Source: Bacillota bacterium (GTDB lineage Bacteria > Bacillota > Sulfobacillia > JAJZYS01 > JAJYTV01). From it: a stretch of DNA of 64,000 nt. Location: the NCBI GenBank assembly GCA_021793215.1, contig JAJYTE010000004.1, positions 47,821 through 111,820 of the forward strand. Reading direction: 5' to 3'. The notes under the pieces are model-generated. The model saw only the letters and a program-made list of their open reading frames with translations, searched no databases and was not told where the DNA came from. Numbering within the stretch: position 1 is the first letter of the stretch; the number at the start of each line of letters is the position of its first letter. Below are positions 19,142 to 27,702 of the stretch, one piece after another. A program made the position numbers and the translations under genes.

Positions 19142-20752
19142 ATGGTGCAGACGACCAATCAGATCACGGGCGAGCGGCGCTGGATCGCTCTCGCCGCCGT
19201 GATGATCTCGATGTTCTTCTCCGCGCTCGACCAGACCGTCGTGTCGACCGCGATGCCGGTGATCATCAGCGAGCTCAAGGGCTTCAACGTGTACGCCTGG
19301 GTGTTCTCCGCGTACATCCTGGCGAGCGCCGTTTCGGTTCCGATCTACGGCCGCCTCTCCGACATGTACGGCCGCAAGCCGTTCTACATCTTCGGGCTCG
19401 CCGTCTTCCTGATCGGATCGGCCGTGAGCGGCATGTCCACATCGATCGGCATGCTGATCTTCGCGCGGGCGATCCAGGGCTTGGGCGCAGGTGCCATGAT
19501 GAGCATGCCGCGGGCGACGATCGGCGACATCTTCAACCCGCGCGAGCGTGGGCGCTGGATGGGCCTGATCATGGGCGTCTACGGCCTCGCCACGATCATC
19601 GGTCCCGCACTCGGCGGTTGGCTGACGGACAGCCTCAGCTGGCGGTGGGTCTTCTACATCAACATGCCGATCGCGCTAATCGCGCTCGGGATGGTCATCT
19701 ACGCCCTGCCGACCGTCCGCACCGACCACCGCCACCGCATCGACTGGTCCGGCAGCATCCTGCTCGCCGCGTTCCTCGTGCCCGTGCTGCTCGGTGTGAC
19801 GTGGGGCGGCTCGACCTACGCCTGGGGATCGTGGCAGGAGATCTCGGTGTTCGCCTTCTCGGCCGTGATGCTCGTCCTGTTCATCTGGAATGAGCGCAGG
19901 GCCGACGAGCCGATCATCGCGCTGGAGATGTTCAAGAACGGAACGTTCACCTCGGCGATGATCGTAACGGTGATGGTGGCGATGGCGATGTTCTCCTCGA
20001 TGCTCGTCCTGCCGATCTTCGTCCAGGGCGTGCTCGGAATGTCGGCCGAGAACAGCGGCTACCTGATGACCCCCCTGATGCTGAGCTTCATCGTAGCGAG
20101 CGTCATCGGCGGGCAGATCATCACGCGCACCGGCAAGTACCGGGCCCTCAACATCATCGGAGGCGTGCTGCTCGTCCTTGGCAGCTTCCTGCTCACTCGA
20201 CTCACGGCCACCTCGCAGTGGTCGACCGTGATCGTCGACATGGTCGTGATGGGCCTGGGCATCGGCAGCCTGATGCCGTCCATGGGCACGGTCGTGCAGA
20301 ACCTCTTCCCCTACCGCATGCTCGGCACCGTCAACGCGACGCAGCAGATGGGCAACACGCTCGGCGGCGCGATCGCCTCTCCGATCCTTGGTTCGATCCT
20401 CGCGACCACCTTCGCGAAGCAACTGCCGCTGCGCCTGCCGGCACAGCTCGCGAAGCTGTTCAGCGCGCTGCCCGCCGCGCAGCGCAAGGCACTCGAGGAT
20501 CCCCAAGGCGTCGTCAGCGTCCCGGGACAGAACGCCTTGCACCACCAGTTCCTCACGATGGGACCGCGGGGCGAAGCGATCTACCAGAGCTTCATCCACG
20601 CGGTGAAACTCGCGCTGACGTCGTCGGTACTGGAGCTCTTCTGGGTTTCGCTCGGCTTCGCCATCCTGGCGCTGATCGCCACCTTCGCCGTCCGGCACGT
20701 GCGGCTGAGCCAGCAGGAGTTCTTCACGGAGGAGAGCCCCGCGGAGTCGTAA
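19142..20752 (+). CDS. DHA2-family (14-helix) MFS drug:H+ antiporter
   Basis: Protein of 536 residues with about 14 membrane helices. It shows the DHA2 motif A (GRLSDMYGRKP near 66-76), the first-helix LDQTVVSTAMP and the antiporter motif C region near GVYGLATIIGPALGGWL. Relatives (EmrB, QacA, LmrB) export lipophilic drugs, cations or fatty acids. The ATG at 19142 gives the typical N-terminus but has no good ribosome-binding site; a TTG at 19091 behind GAGGGGG would add 17 residues and overlap marR. A strong hairpin follows. Confidence 0.92.
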   Translation: MVQTTNQITGERRWIALAAVMISMFFSALDQTVVSTAMPVIISELKGFNVYAWVFSAYILASAVSVPIYGRLSDMYGRKPFYIFGLAVFLIGSAVSGMSTSIGMLIFARAIQGLGAGAMMSMPRATIGDIFNPRERGRWMGLIMGVYGLATIIGPALGGWLTDSLSWRWVFYINMPIALIALGMVIYALPTVRTDHRHRIDWSGSILLAAFLVPVLLGVTWGGSTYAWGSWQEISVFAFSAVMLVLFIWNERRADEPIIALEMFKNGTFTSAMIVTVMVAMAMFSSMLVLPIFVQGVLGMSAENSGYLMTPLMLSFIVASVIGGQIITRTGKYRALNIIGGVLLVLGSFLLTRLTATSQWSTVIVDMVVMGLGIGSLMPSMGTVVQNLFPYRMLGTVNATQQMGNTLGGAIASPILGSILATTFAKQLPLRLPAQLAKLFSALPAAQRKALEDPQGVVSVPGQNALHHQFLTMGPRGEAIYQSFIHAVKLALTSSVLELFWVSLGFAILALIATFAVRHVRLSQQEFFTEESPAES

Positions 20753-20773
20753 TCCAACCTGCGGCGACGAGAG

Positions 20774-20810
20774 GGCGGCCCGCTCCCGACCAGACCCAGA
20801 GCGGGCCGCC
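20774..20810. terminator. Bidirectional terminator between the MFS gene and hslU
   Basis: Perfect 12-base arms (GGCGGCCCGCTC and its complement) with a 13-base loop between converging genes. The U-tract is poor on both sides, as is common in GC-rich genomes. Confidence 0.75.
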
Positions 20811-20859
20811 TTGCGCATTGTACGCGGAGCGCTCGCACCGGACGCTGCGACGACAACGA

Positions 20860-22224
20860 CTACAAGATGTAGCGCGAGAGCTCGGGGTTCGACGCGACGC
20901 CGCCGAGTTGCTTCTCCACGTAGGCCCTATCCACCGTCAACTGCGTGAAGCCCTTCTCCGGAGCGCGGTAGAGAACGTCCTCGAGGCAACGCTCGAGAAG
21001 GGTGTGCAGGCGCCGCGCACCGATGTCCTCCGTCTCCTCGTTGATGCGGTGCGCGAACTCGGCGATCGCCAGCACTGCGTCGTCCGAGACGTCGAGCTGC
21101 ACGCCGTCGGTCTCGACCAGCGCCTGGTACTGGTGCACGAGCGCGTGCTCCGGCTCCACGAGGATGCGGCGTAGCTCGTCGACACCGAGCGAGCGCAGTT
21201 CCACCCGGATCGGGAACCTCCCCTGCAGCTCCGGGATCAGGTCCTGCGGGCTCGCGATGTGGAAGGCACCGGCCGCGACGAACAGGATATGCTCCGTGCG
21301 GACCGGGCCGTACTTCGTGGAGACGGTCGTGCCTTCCACGATCGGCAGGAGGTCGCGCTGCACACCCTCACGCGAGACGTCCGGGCCCTGCGCTCCGTGC
21401 GATGCCACCTTGTCGATCTCGTCGAGGAACACGATGCCCGACTGCTCGGTGCGGCGCACCGCCTCCTGCGCGACCTTGTCCTGGTCGATCAGGCGGTCCG
21501 CCTCCTGCACGCGGACGATCGGACGCGCCTCACGCACCGACATGCGGCGCTTGCGCGTGCGCTTCGGCATCATCTGCTGCAGCATCTCCTGCATCTGGTT
21601 CTGCCCCTCGCCGAGGAACGGAAGGCCACCTCCCTGGTCCTCCACCTCGACCTCGACCAACTCGTCCTCGAGCTCACCGCGGCGCAGCTTCTCCCGCAGC
21701 GTGCGCCGCTTCTCCTGGCGTTCCGACTCCGACATGCGCTCCTGCTTCGGCTGCTGCTCCTGCCGGTTCTGCTGTCCGAAGCCGAAGATCGAGGCGAACG
21801 GGTTGCCGGGTTCCGGTGGTTCGCCCACCATCAAGTCCACGAGCCGCTCCTCGGCCTGCAGCGTCGCGTCGGGCTCGATCTGGCGCCGCATCTCTTCCCG
21901 CACCAGGCGAACCGCCACCTCGACCAGGTCGCGGATGATCGACTCGACGTCGCGCCCCACGTAGCCGACCTCGGTGAACCGGGTGACCTCCACCTTGGTG
22001 AAGGGCGCGCCGACGAGTCGCGCGAGCCGCCGCGCGATCTCCGTCTTGCCGACCCCGGTCGGGCCGATCATCAGGATGTTCTTCGGGGTGACCTCCTCGC
22101 GCAGGGCGGGCTCGAGGCGCTCGCGGCGCTCGCGGTTGCGCAGCGCGATCGCGACCTTGCGCTTCGCCTCCTCCTGGCCGATCACGAAGCGGTTCAGCTC
22201 CCGGACGATCTCTGCGGCCGTCAC
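20860..22224 (-). CDS. hslU: ATPase/unfoldase subunit of the HslUV protease
   Basis: Protein of 454 residues of the Clp/Hsp100 AAA+ family that feeds unfolded proteins to HslV. Walker A is GPTGVGKTEIA near 53-63, Walker B is FLDEIDK near 265; between them lies the I domain (about 120-240), here rich in Gln and charged residues (for example QQNRQEQQPKQE). The C-terminus ends SRYIL, the tail that activates HslV. The GTG start overlaps the hslV stop. CodY, which follows in B. subtilis, is absent; an unrelated marR-efflux pair occupies the spot. Confidence 0.97.
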   Translation of the reverse strand: MTAAEIVRELNRFVIGQEEAKRKVAIALRNRERRERLEPALREEVTPKNILMIGPTGVGKTEIARRLARLVGAPFTKVEVTRFTEVGYVGRDVESIIRDLVEVAVRLVREEMRRQIEPDATLQAEERLVDLMVGEPPEPGNPFASIFGFGQQNRQEQQPKQERMSESERQEKRRTLREKLRRGELEDELVEVEVEDQGGGLPFLGEGQNQMQEMLQQMMPKRTRKRRMSVREARPIVRVQEADRLIDQDKVAQEAVRRTEQSGIVFLDEIDKVASHGAQGPDVSREGVQRDLLPIVEGTTVSTKYGPVRTEHILFVAAGAFHIASPQDLIPELQGRFPIRVELRSLGVDELRRILVEPEHALVHQYQALVETDGVQLDVSDDAVLAIAEFAHRINEETEDIGARRLHTLLERCLEDVLYRAPEKGFTQLTVDRAYVEKQLGGVASNPELSRYIL

Positions 22225-22778
22225 CTCGATTCACCTCCCAGTTCCTCGACGTGGATGCGATCGTTCGTGTAGACGCAGATCTCGCTCGCGATCTGGAGAC
22301 TGCGCTGCGCGACCTCACCGGCGGGGAGCGTGGTCTCGCGCGTCAGCGCGCGCGCCGCCGCGAGGGCGAAGTTCCCGCCGGAGCCGATCGCGGCGATGCC
22401 GTCGTCCGGCTCGATCACCTCGCCGGAGCCTGCGAGCAGTAGGACGTTCTCGCGGTCGCAGACGAGCAGGAGCGCCTCCAGGCGTCGCAGCATGCGGTCC
22501 TGGCGCCAAGCCCGCACGAGCGAGGCGGCAGCCTGACGCAGTTGGCCGTGCTGCTCGCTGAGCTGGCGCTCGAACGCGTCGAAGAGCAGAAGGGCGTCCG
22601 CGACCGAGCCCGCGAACCCGCCGAGCACCTTCCCGTCGTAGAGCCTGCGCAGCTTGCGTGCTCCGTGCTTGACGATCGTCGCCTCGCCCATCGTCACCTG
22701 TCCGTCAGCGGCCATCGCTGCCGTCCCGCCCTTGACCACCGCGATCACCGTCGTGGATCGAAACAGCGGCGTTTCCAT
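22221..22778 (-). CDS. hslV: Proteolytic subunit of the HslUV protease (ClpQ)
   Basis: Protein of 185 residues of the N-terminal nucleophile hydrolase family. An N-terminal extension (METPLFRS) precedes TTVIAV, whose Thr aligns with the catalytic Thr of E. coli HslV, so processing would be required; B. subtilis ClpQ also has an extension. Further hallmarks: GDGQVTMG-like ADGQVTMG, KVLGGFAGSVADAL, EPDDGIAAIGSGGNFALAAARAL. The SD AAGGA lies eight bases before the ATG. Confidence 0.96.
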   Translation of the reverse strand: METPLFRSTTVIAVVKGGTAAMAADGQVTMGEATIVKHGARKLRRLYDGKVLGGFAGSVADALLLFDAFERQLSEQHGQLRQAAASLVRAWRQDRMLRRLEALLLVCDRENVLLLAGSGEVIEPDDGIAAIGSGGNFALAAARALTRETTLPAGEVAQRSLQIASEICVYTNDRIHVEELGGESR

Positions 22779-22827
22779 TGGCTTCTTCCTTTCGTATCCC
22801 GTATCGCAGGCGCCGGGGCCCGGAACG

Positions 22828-23694
22828 CTAGGCGCGCGGGTGCGCTTTCCTGTAGACGGCGCGCATGCGGCCGGCCTGCACGTGCGTGTAGATCTGGGTC
22901 GACGAAAGGCTGCGGTGGCCGAGCAGTTCCTGCACCGACCGGAGGTCCGCCCCGCCCTCCAGAAGGTGGGTCGCGAAGGTGTGGCGCAGGCTGTGCGGGC
23001 TGCGCCGCGCGAGTCCGGCCTGCATCTCGTAGCGCGCGAGGATGCGCCGCACGCTGCGTGTCGTCAGCCGCCCGCCCCGGCTGTTCAGAAACAACGCGGG
23101 CAAGGAGCGGGCGATGCGCGGGCGACCCCTCTCAAGGTACGCGGCGATGGCAGCCTGGGCGGCGTGTCCGAACAGCACAATGCGCTCGCGCCCGCCCTTG
23201 CCCATCACGCGCGCTTCCCGCCCGTCGATGTCGAGGTCGCCGACGTCGAGGCCGCAGGCCTCCGAAACGCGCAGGCCGCTTGCGTAGAGAAGCTCCAGCA
23301 GCGCGAGGTCGCGCAGGCCGAGCGGCCCGCTCTGGTCCGGGCTCGCGAGCAGCCGCGCCGTTTCCTCAACGCTGAAGAACTGCGGCAGCCGCTTCTCAAG
23401 ACGCGGCCCCCGCAGGGTGAACAGCCAGTCCGGAACGCTCTCGCGCGCCCGGGCCCGCGAGCGCCCGAGCGCCTTCAGCGCCGAGAGGGCACGTGCGATC
23501 GTGCGGCGTGCCCGCCCGTCTCGCTGCAGTTTCGCAAGGTACGCGCGCAGTCTGAGGTGGGTCAGCTCCTCGCCTTCCAGGAACGCGGCCACTTGCTCGA
23601 GGTCCTGGCGGTACGCGCGCAGCGTGTGCACCGACGCGCCGCGAAGGCGCAGTTCCTGCTCCAGGCGGTCGATCGCCGTCGCGTCGACGAGCAC
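22828..23694 (-). CDS. xerC: Tyrosine recombinase XerC (dif-site chromosome dimer resolution)
   Basis: Protein of 288 residues. A SAM-like core-binding domain (about 5-90) is followed by the catalytic domain with the Arg in SGLRVSEAC, the box HSLRHTFATHLL, and the final HRSLSSTQIYTHV with the catalytic Tyr. The GTG at 23694, after GGGAGGG, gives the normal length. In the topA-xerC-hslV-hslU order it is the housekeeping XerC/CodV, not a phage integrase. topA ends 13 bases upstream. Confidence 0.95.
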   Translation of the reverse strand: MLVDATAIDRLEQELRLRGASVHTLRAYRQDLEQVAAFLEGEELTHLRLRAYLAKLQRDGRARRTIARALSALKALGRSRARARESVPDWLFTLRGPRLEKRLPQFFSVEETARLLASPDQSGPLGLRDLALLELLYASGLRVSEACGLDVGDLDIDGREARVMGKGGRERIVLFGHAAQAAIAAYLERGRPRIARSLPALFLNSRGGRLTTRSVRRILARYEMQAGLARRSPHSLRHTFATHLLEGGADLRSVQELLGHRSLSSTQIYTHVQAGRMRAVYRKAHPRA

Positions 23695-23707
23695 GCGCAA
23701 TCCCTCC

Positions 23708-25807
23708 CTACTGCGCTTCCTGCGACTCTGCCTCTCCCGACATCGGCCGCCGATAGCCGCACTCCTTGACGCAGACGAGCTCTCCCTTGCCGCCCTTGCG
23801 CGGATACTCCACCAGGAACGCCCCACAGCTCGGGCAGCTCTCCTTGGTCGGTTTGCGCCATGTGCTGAACGTGCAGCTCGGGTAGTTGGCGCAGCCGTAG
23901 AAGCTGCGTCCGCGCCGCGAGCGCCGGGCGACGATCTCCCCGCCGCACTCCGGGCAGTTGGCGCCCGTTGGTTCGCGCAGCGGCTTCGTGTTCTTGCACT
24001 CCGGGTAGCCCGGACAGGCGAGGAAGCGCCCGAAGCGCCCGCGCTTGATGACCATCATGCGACCGCAGTTCTCGCAAGCGACGTCCGACACTTCCTCGGG
24101 CTGCTCCACCTTCGCGATCGCGCCCTCGGCCCTCGCGAGGTCCTTGGAGAACGGCTCGTAGAAGTCGCGCAGAACGGTCTTCCAGGCTGCCTCGCCGTCC
24201 TCGATCCGGTCGAGCCGCGACTCGAGTTCCGCGGTGAACTCTGGATCCACGATCTCAGGGAAATGCTCGCGCAGCATCTGGTCGACGATCTCCCCGAGTT
24301 CGGTGGGGTACAGCCGGCGTTCGCGCCGCTCGACGTACTCCCGGTCCTGAATCGTCTGGATCGTCGGGGCGTACGTGCTCGGGCGGCCGATCCCGCGCTC
24401 CTCGAGGGCCTTGACGAGGGACGCCTCGGTGTAGCGCGCCGGCGGCTCCGTCTCGTGCTGCTCGCTGGAGGACTCGAGGCACGCGCAGCGCTCTCCTTCG
24501 GAGATCTTCGGCAGCTCGCCACCGCCCTCGCCGGCCTCGTCGTCCTGCGTCCCCTGCAGCGCCAGGAACCCCTTGAACACGAGGACACTGCCGGAAGCGC
24601 GGAACGGGTGCTCCCCCACCCGCAGGCGCACCGTCGTCAGGTCGTACTCCGCCGGGCTCATAGAGCTGCCGAGGAACCGCTGCCAGATCAGTCGGTAGAG
24701 TTGGAGCTGCTCGCGCGACAGCGACTTCGCCACGTCCTCCGGCCGGCGCAGCACGGAGGTCGGTCGGATCGCCTCGTGCGCGTCCTGCACGCCTGCGCGT
24801 CGACGCTCCTTGCGCTCCGTCGGCTGGGCGAACTCCTCGCCGTAGCTCTCGCGGATGAACTCTTCGGCGGAGCGGCGCGCTTCGTCCGAGACTCGGGTCG
24901 AGTCGGTGCGGATGTAGGTCACGAGTCCGACATGACCCTCGCCCGCCAGTTCCAGCCCTTCGTAGAGCGCCTGGGCGATGGCCATCGTGCGTCGCACGGT
25001 GAATCCGAGCCGGCGCGACGCCTCCTGCTGCAGCGTCGAGGTGGTGAACGGCGGCGGCGAGTTGCGGCGGCGCCGCTTGCGCTCGACCTCCTCGACCGCG
25101 AACTCCTTCCCCTGCACTTCCTGGGGCAGGCGCTCGGCGAGCGCCGCGTCGAGGATGCGGTGCCCCATCTCGCCATCCTGCTGGTAGCGCGCCTCGAACG
25201 ATGCGCCCTCCGGGGTGCGCAGCGTGGCGGTGCACGTCCAGTACTGCACCGGCACGAACGCCCGGATCTCCTCCTCGCGCTCGACGATCATGTGCACCGC
25301 GGCCGACTGTACGCGGCCGGCCGAGAGACCTGGCCGTACCTTGCGCCATAGCAGCGGGGAGAGCTGGTAGCCGACGAGCCTGTCGAGGATCCGCCGGGTC
25401 TGCTGCGCGTCGACAAGGTCGCGGTCGATCCGGCGCGCGTGCTTCAGCGCGCCCTTCACCGCGTCCTTCGTGATCTCATGGAAGACGATGCGCACGGGGG
25501 CGGACTCATCGAGGCCGAGCGCCTCCGCCAGGTGCCAGGAGATCGCCTCTCCCTCACGGTCGGGGTCAGTGGCGAGGTAGACGCGGTCGGACTTCTTCGC
25601 CGCCTCGCGCAGCTCCTTGACGACATCACCCTTGCCGCGGATCGTGATGTAGCGCGGCGCGAAGTCGTCGTCGACCGACACGCCGAGTTGGCTCTTCGGG
25701 AGGTCCCGCACATGACCCTTCGAGGCGCGCACCGCGTAACTGCGGCCAAGGAACTTCTCGATGGTCTTCGCCTTCGCCGGGCTCTCTACAATGATCAACG
25801 GTCGCAA
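23708..25807 (-). CDS. topA: DNA topoisomerase I
   Basis: Protein of 699 residues relaxing negative supercoils. The Toprim domain opens with LIIVESPAKAKTIEKFLG; the catalytic Tyr is in LVTYIRTDSTRVS near residue 300; the C-terminus has three four-Cys zinc ribbons (CENCG..CPGYPEC, CPECGG..CANYPSC, CPSCG..CVKEC). The start is TTG with GGGAGG seven bases ahead. In B. subtilis dprA lies upstream; here the next gene is the divergent cell-wall hydrolase. Confidence 0.97.
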   Translation of the reverse strand: MRPLIIVESPAKAKTIEKFLGRSYAVRASKGHVRDLPKSQLGVSVDDDFAPRYITIRGKGDVVKELREAAKKSDRVYLATDPDREGEAISWHLAEALGLDESAPVRIVFHEITKDAVKGALKHARRIDRDLVDAQQTRRILDRLVGYQLSPLLWRKVRPGLSAGRVQSAAVHMIVEREEEIRAFVPVQYWTCTATLRTPEGASFEARYQQDGEMGHRILDAALAERLPQEVQGKEFAVEEVERKRRRRNSPPPFTTSTLQQEASRRLGFTVRRTMAIAQALYEGLELAGEGHVGLVTYIRTDSTRVSDEARRSAEEFIRESYGEEFAQPTERKERRRAGVQDAHEAIRPTSVLRRPEDVAKSLSREQLQLYRLIWQRFLGSSMSPAEYDLTTVRLRVGEHPFRASGSVLVFKGFLALQGTQDDEAGEGGGELPKISEGERCACLESSSEQHETEPPARYTEASLVKALEERGIGRPSTYAPTIQTIQDREYVERRERRLYPTELGEIVDQMLREHFPEIVDPEFTAELESRLDRIEDGEAAWKTVLRDFYEPFSKDLARAEGAIAKVEQPEEVSDVACENCGRMMVIKRGRFGRFLACPGYPECKNTKPLREPTGANCPECGGEIVARRSRRGRSFYGCANYPSCTFSTWRKPTKESCPSCGAFLVEYPRKGGKGELVCVKECGYRRPMSGEAESQEAQ

Positions 25808-25856
25808 AGTTTGGCCTCCCAGTATTCAATCGGGCCGACGCCGGGCCGCTTGCCGT

Positions 25857-25886
25857 AGGATACTGCTGCAGGCTCGCCGGGCGCAA
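25857..25886 (-). promoter_or_regulatory. Promoter of topA-xerC-hslVU
   Basis: TTGCGC, 18 bases, TATCCT, about 50 bases upstream of the topA TTG start. Reasonable but not strong match to sigma-A consensus. Confidence 0.5.
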
Positions 25887-25944
25887 TTCGCGTGAGGTTA
25901 AACTATTTCCTCCCAGGGAACAATGACAGGCAGCGATTGACTCA

Positions 25945-25973
25945 TCGACAGCATTTCCTCAACCGAGTAAGAT
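25945..25973 (+). promoter_or_regulatory. Promoter of the riboswitch/NlpC transcript
   Basis: TCGACA, 17 bases, TAAGAT. Transcription would begin at about 25980, right at the first stem of the riboswitch, which supports the assignment. Confidence 0.55.
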
Positions 25974-25975
25974 GG

Positions 25976-26114
25976 ATCCATGCTGAATCGCCGCACGAGC
26001 GGCGTACGGGGGAACCGACCCTGCCATGGCGTAAAGCTTATGGCCGCCGGGTGAATCGCGCAAGCGACGGGCATTTCCCTTCTGCCCGAACCCAGAGCTA
26101 ACCCCGGAAGCGTT
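25976..26114 (+). ncRNA. c-di-AMP riboswitch (ydaO/yuaA class)
   Basis: The leader contains the class hallmarks in order: TGAATCGCCG with a following hairpin, ACGGGGGAACC, a central GCCGCCGGGTGAATCGCG, GACGGGC with GCCCGAACC, and the 3' block AGAGCTAACCCCGGAAGCG. A closing stem pairs ATGCT (25980-25984) with AGCGT (26109-26113). This class binds cyclic di-AMP and usually switches off wall hydrolase and osmolyte genes; the next gene encodes a wall hydrolase. No terminator follows the aptamer, and the Shine-Dalgarno (26117-26123) sits just past the closing stem, hinting at control of translation. Confidence 0.9.
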
Positions 26115-26131
26115 CTGAGGGGGTCATTGGG

Positions 26132-27019
26132 TTGACGTTTCCGTGGAGCAGCAGCCGCCTCCGCCAACTGTTGATCGGCGGTGCGATGCTCGCAGTGTTC
26201 CTTCCACCTGGTATGTCTCATGCCTCCTATGGCCAAGAGGTCCTGCGGCAAGGCACGTCGGATCACACCGACGTCAGAGTCCTCCAGACGGTACTCGACC
26301 GCCTCGGCTACGGAATCACCGTAGACGGCGTCTTCGGACCGGGGACGCGCTACGCGGTGGAGTCTTTCCAGCGGGCCCACCACGTCACGGCGGACGGTGT
26401 CGTGGGCAACCTGACCTTCGTCGCGCTGGCGCAAGCGATGACCGGCGCGAGCCGCGGCGGTGACGCGCGTGGTGTCGCGTACACGGTGCAGAGCGGCGAC
26501 ACGATGGGCAGCATCGCGGCCAAAGAGGGCGTTTCACTCATCGCCCTCGAGCAAGCGAACCCCCGCGTGAATGCAGCGAAGCTTCAGGTCGGCGTGACGC
26601 TGGTGATCCCGTCAGCCTCCGCCGCGACAAACCTTCCGTCTCCCTCCTCGCTCGGTCAGAAGCTCGTGGACGTCGTGATGAAGCTCGGCGGTGTACGCTA
26701 CCTCTACGGCGGCGCCAGCCCGTCGATCGGCTTCGACTGCTCCGGCCTCGTATACTACGCCGCGCACCTCGTCGGCATCGATCTACCTCGAACGGCGAGC
26801 GAGCAGTACAATGCGGGCGTTCCTGTGCCGGCGGGCGACCTTCAGCCCGGAGACCTCGTCTTCTTCAACACGGACGGGTACGCAAGCCACGTCGGCGTCT
26901 ACATCGGCGACGGCAGGTTCGTCCAGGCGGAGACGACCGGTACCGTGGTGCACGTCACGAGCCTCTCCCAGCCCTACTGGGCGAACAGTTTCATCGGCGC
27001 TCGGCGCATCTACAACTAG
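26132..27019 (+). CDS. Secreted NlpC/P60 cell-wall endopeptidase with peptidoglycan-binding and LysM domains
   Basis: Protein of 295 residues exported by an N-terminal signal (about 1-31). Then: a PG_binding_1 domain (about 40-100, VDGVFGPGTRYAVESFQ), a LysM domain (about 115-160, YTVQSGDTMGSIA) and a C-terminal NlpC/P60 domain (about 172-295). The catalytic Cys is 203 (FDCSGLVYY) and His 253 (ASHVGVYIG); the third position holds Gln265 where many relatives have His. It should cut stem peptides of peptidoglycan. The start is TTG with GAGGGGG eight bases ahead. Regulated by the upstream c-di-AMP riboswitch. Confidence 0.94.
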   Translation: MTFPWSSSRLRQLLIGGAMLAVFLPPGMSHASYGQEVLRQGTSDHTDVRVLQTVLDRLGYGITVDGVFGPGTRYAVESFQRAHHVTADGVVGNLTFVALAQAMTGASRGGDARGVAYTVQSGDTMGSIAAKEGVSLIALEQANPRVNAAKLQVGVTLVIPSASAATNLPSPSSLGQKLVDVVMKLGGVRYLYGGASPSIGFDCSGLVYYAAHLVGIDLPRTASEQYNAGVPVPAGDLQPGDLVFFNTDGYASHVGVYIGDGRFVQAETTGTVVHVTSLSQPYWANSFIGARRIYN

Positions 27020-27031
27020 CGCGAAGGATCC

Positions 27032-27059
27032 GGGGCGGGCCGCAGCTGCGGCCCGCCCC
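27032..27059. terminator. Bidirectional terminator between NlpC and rnhB
   Basis: A perfect 28-base palindrome (arms GGGGCGGGCCGCAG and complement, no loop bases beyond the turn) between converging genes, 13 bases after the NlpC/P60 stop. Confidence 0.75.
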
Positions 27060-27066
27060 ATTCGCA

Positions 27067-27702
27067 TTACCCCTCGGCGCGCTCGGCCCCAAGCTCCCGG
27101 CAGAAGCTTCGTCGGTGCCACGGTGAGAGGCCGTGCGCGGCGATCGCCGCGAGATGCTCCCCTGCGCCGTACCCCTTGTTGCGCTCCCACCCGTACCACG
27201 GCCACTCCTGCGCGATCCGCTGCATCAACGCGTCGCGCTCGACCTTCGCGACGATCGAGGCGGCAGCGATCTCCGCGTAGAGTCGATCGCCCTTCGCGAT
27301 CGCGATCTGCGGCAGGTCGCTGTCGGGCAACGCGAAGGCGTCGACCAGCAGGTGGTCGGGCCGCACGCCGAGGCGACCCAGCGCGCGACGCATCGCGCGC
27401 TGGGTCGCGCGGACGATGCCGATCCGATCGATCTCGCGCGGCGCGGCGTAGCCGACGGCAACGGCGACGGCGCGTGCCCGGATCCGCGGCGCGAGGCGGC
27501 GCCGCTGCAGCGGCGTGAGGCGCTTCGAGTCGTCGACCCCAAGGATGTCGAGGGGCTCGCGCAGGACGACCGCTCCGGCCGCGACCGGTCCCGCGAGGGC
27601 GCCCCGGCCCACCTCATCGACGCCGCAGAGCAGGTGGTAGCCCCACGCGCGCAGCTCCGCGCTGCGCGCAGTCTGTAGCGCCAAGCGTTCCTCAGGGCGC
27701 AT
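27067..27702 (-). CDS. rnhB: Ribonuclease HII
   Basis: Protein of 211 residues that nicks RNA-DNA hybrids and removes misincorporated ribonucleotides. The acidic active-site residues are in CGVDEVGRGALAGPV, a central LVDAFALP and the EIAAASIVAKVERD segment. The ATG at 27702 overlaps rbgA by 11 bases and lacks a strong Shine-Dalgarno; a TTG seven codons in, behind TGAGGA, is an alternative start. Downstream of rbgA as in B. subtilis. Confidence 0.94.
   Translation of the reverse strand: MRPEERLALQTARSAELRAWGYHLLCGVDEVGRGALAGPVAAGAVVLREPLDILGVDDSKRLTPLQRRRLAPRIRARAVAVAVGYAAPREIDRIGIVRATQRAMRRALGRLGVRPDHLLVDAFALPDSDLPQIAIAKGDRLYAEIAAASIVAKVERDALMQRIAQEWPWYGWERNKGYGAGEHLAAIAAHGLSPWHRRSFCRELGAERAEG

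Noticed and set aside
22828..23694. Phage integrase or integron-type recombinase
   Set aside because: Sequence and the topA-xerC-hslVU neighbourhood identify housekeeping XerC; no attachment sites or phage genes.
25976..26114. Cobalamin or T-box leader
   Set aside because: No B12 box or T-box sequence; the motif series fits the c-di-AMP class and the downstream gene is a typical target.
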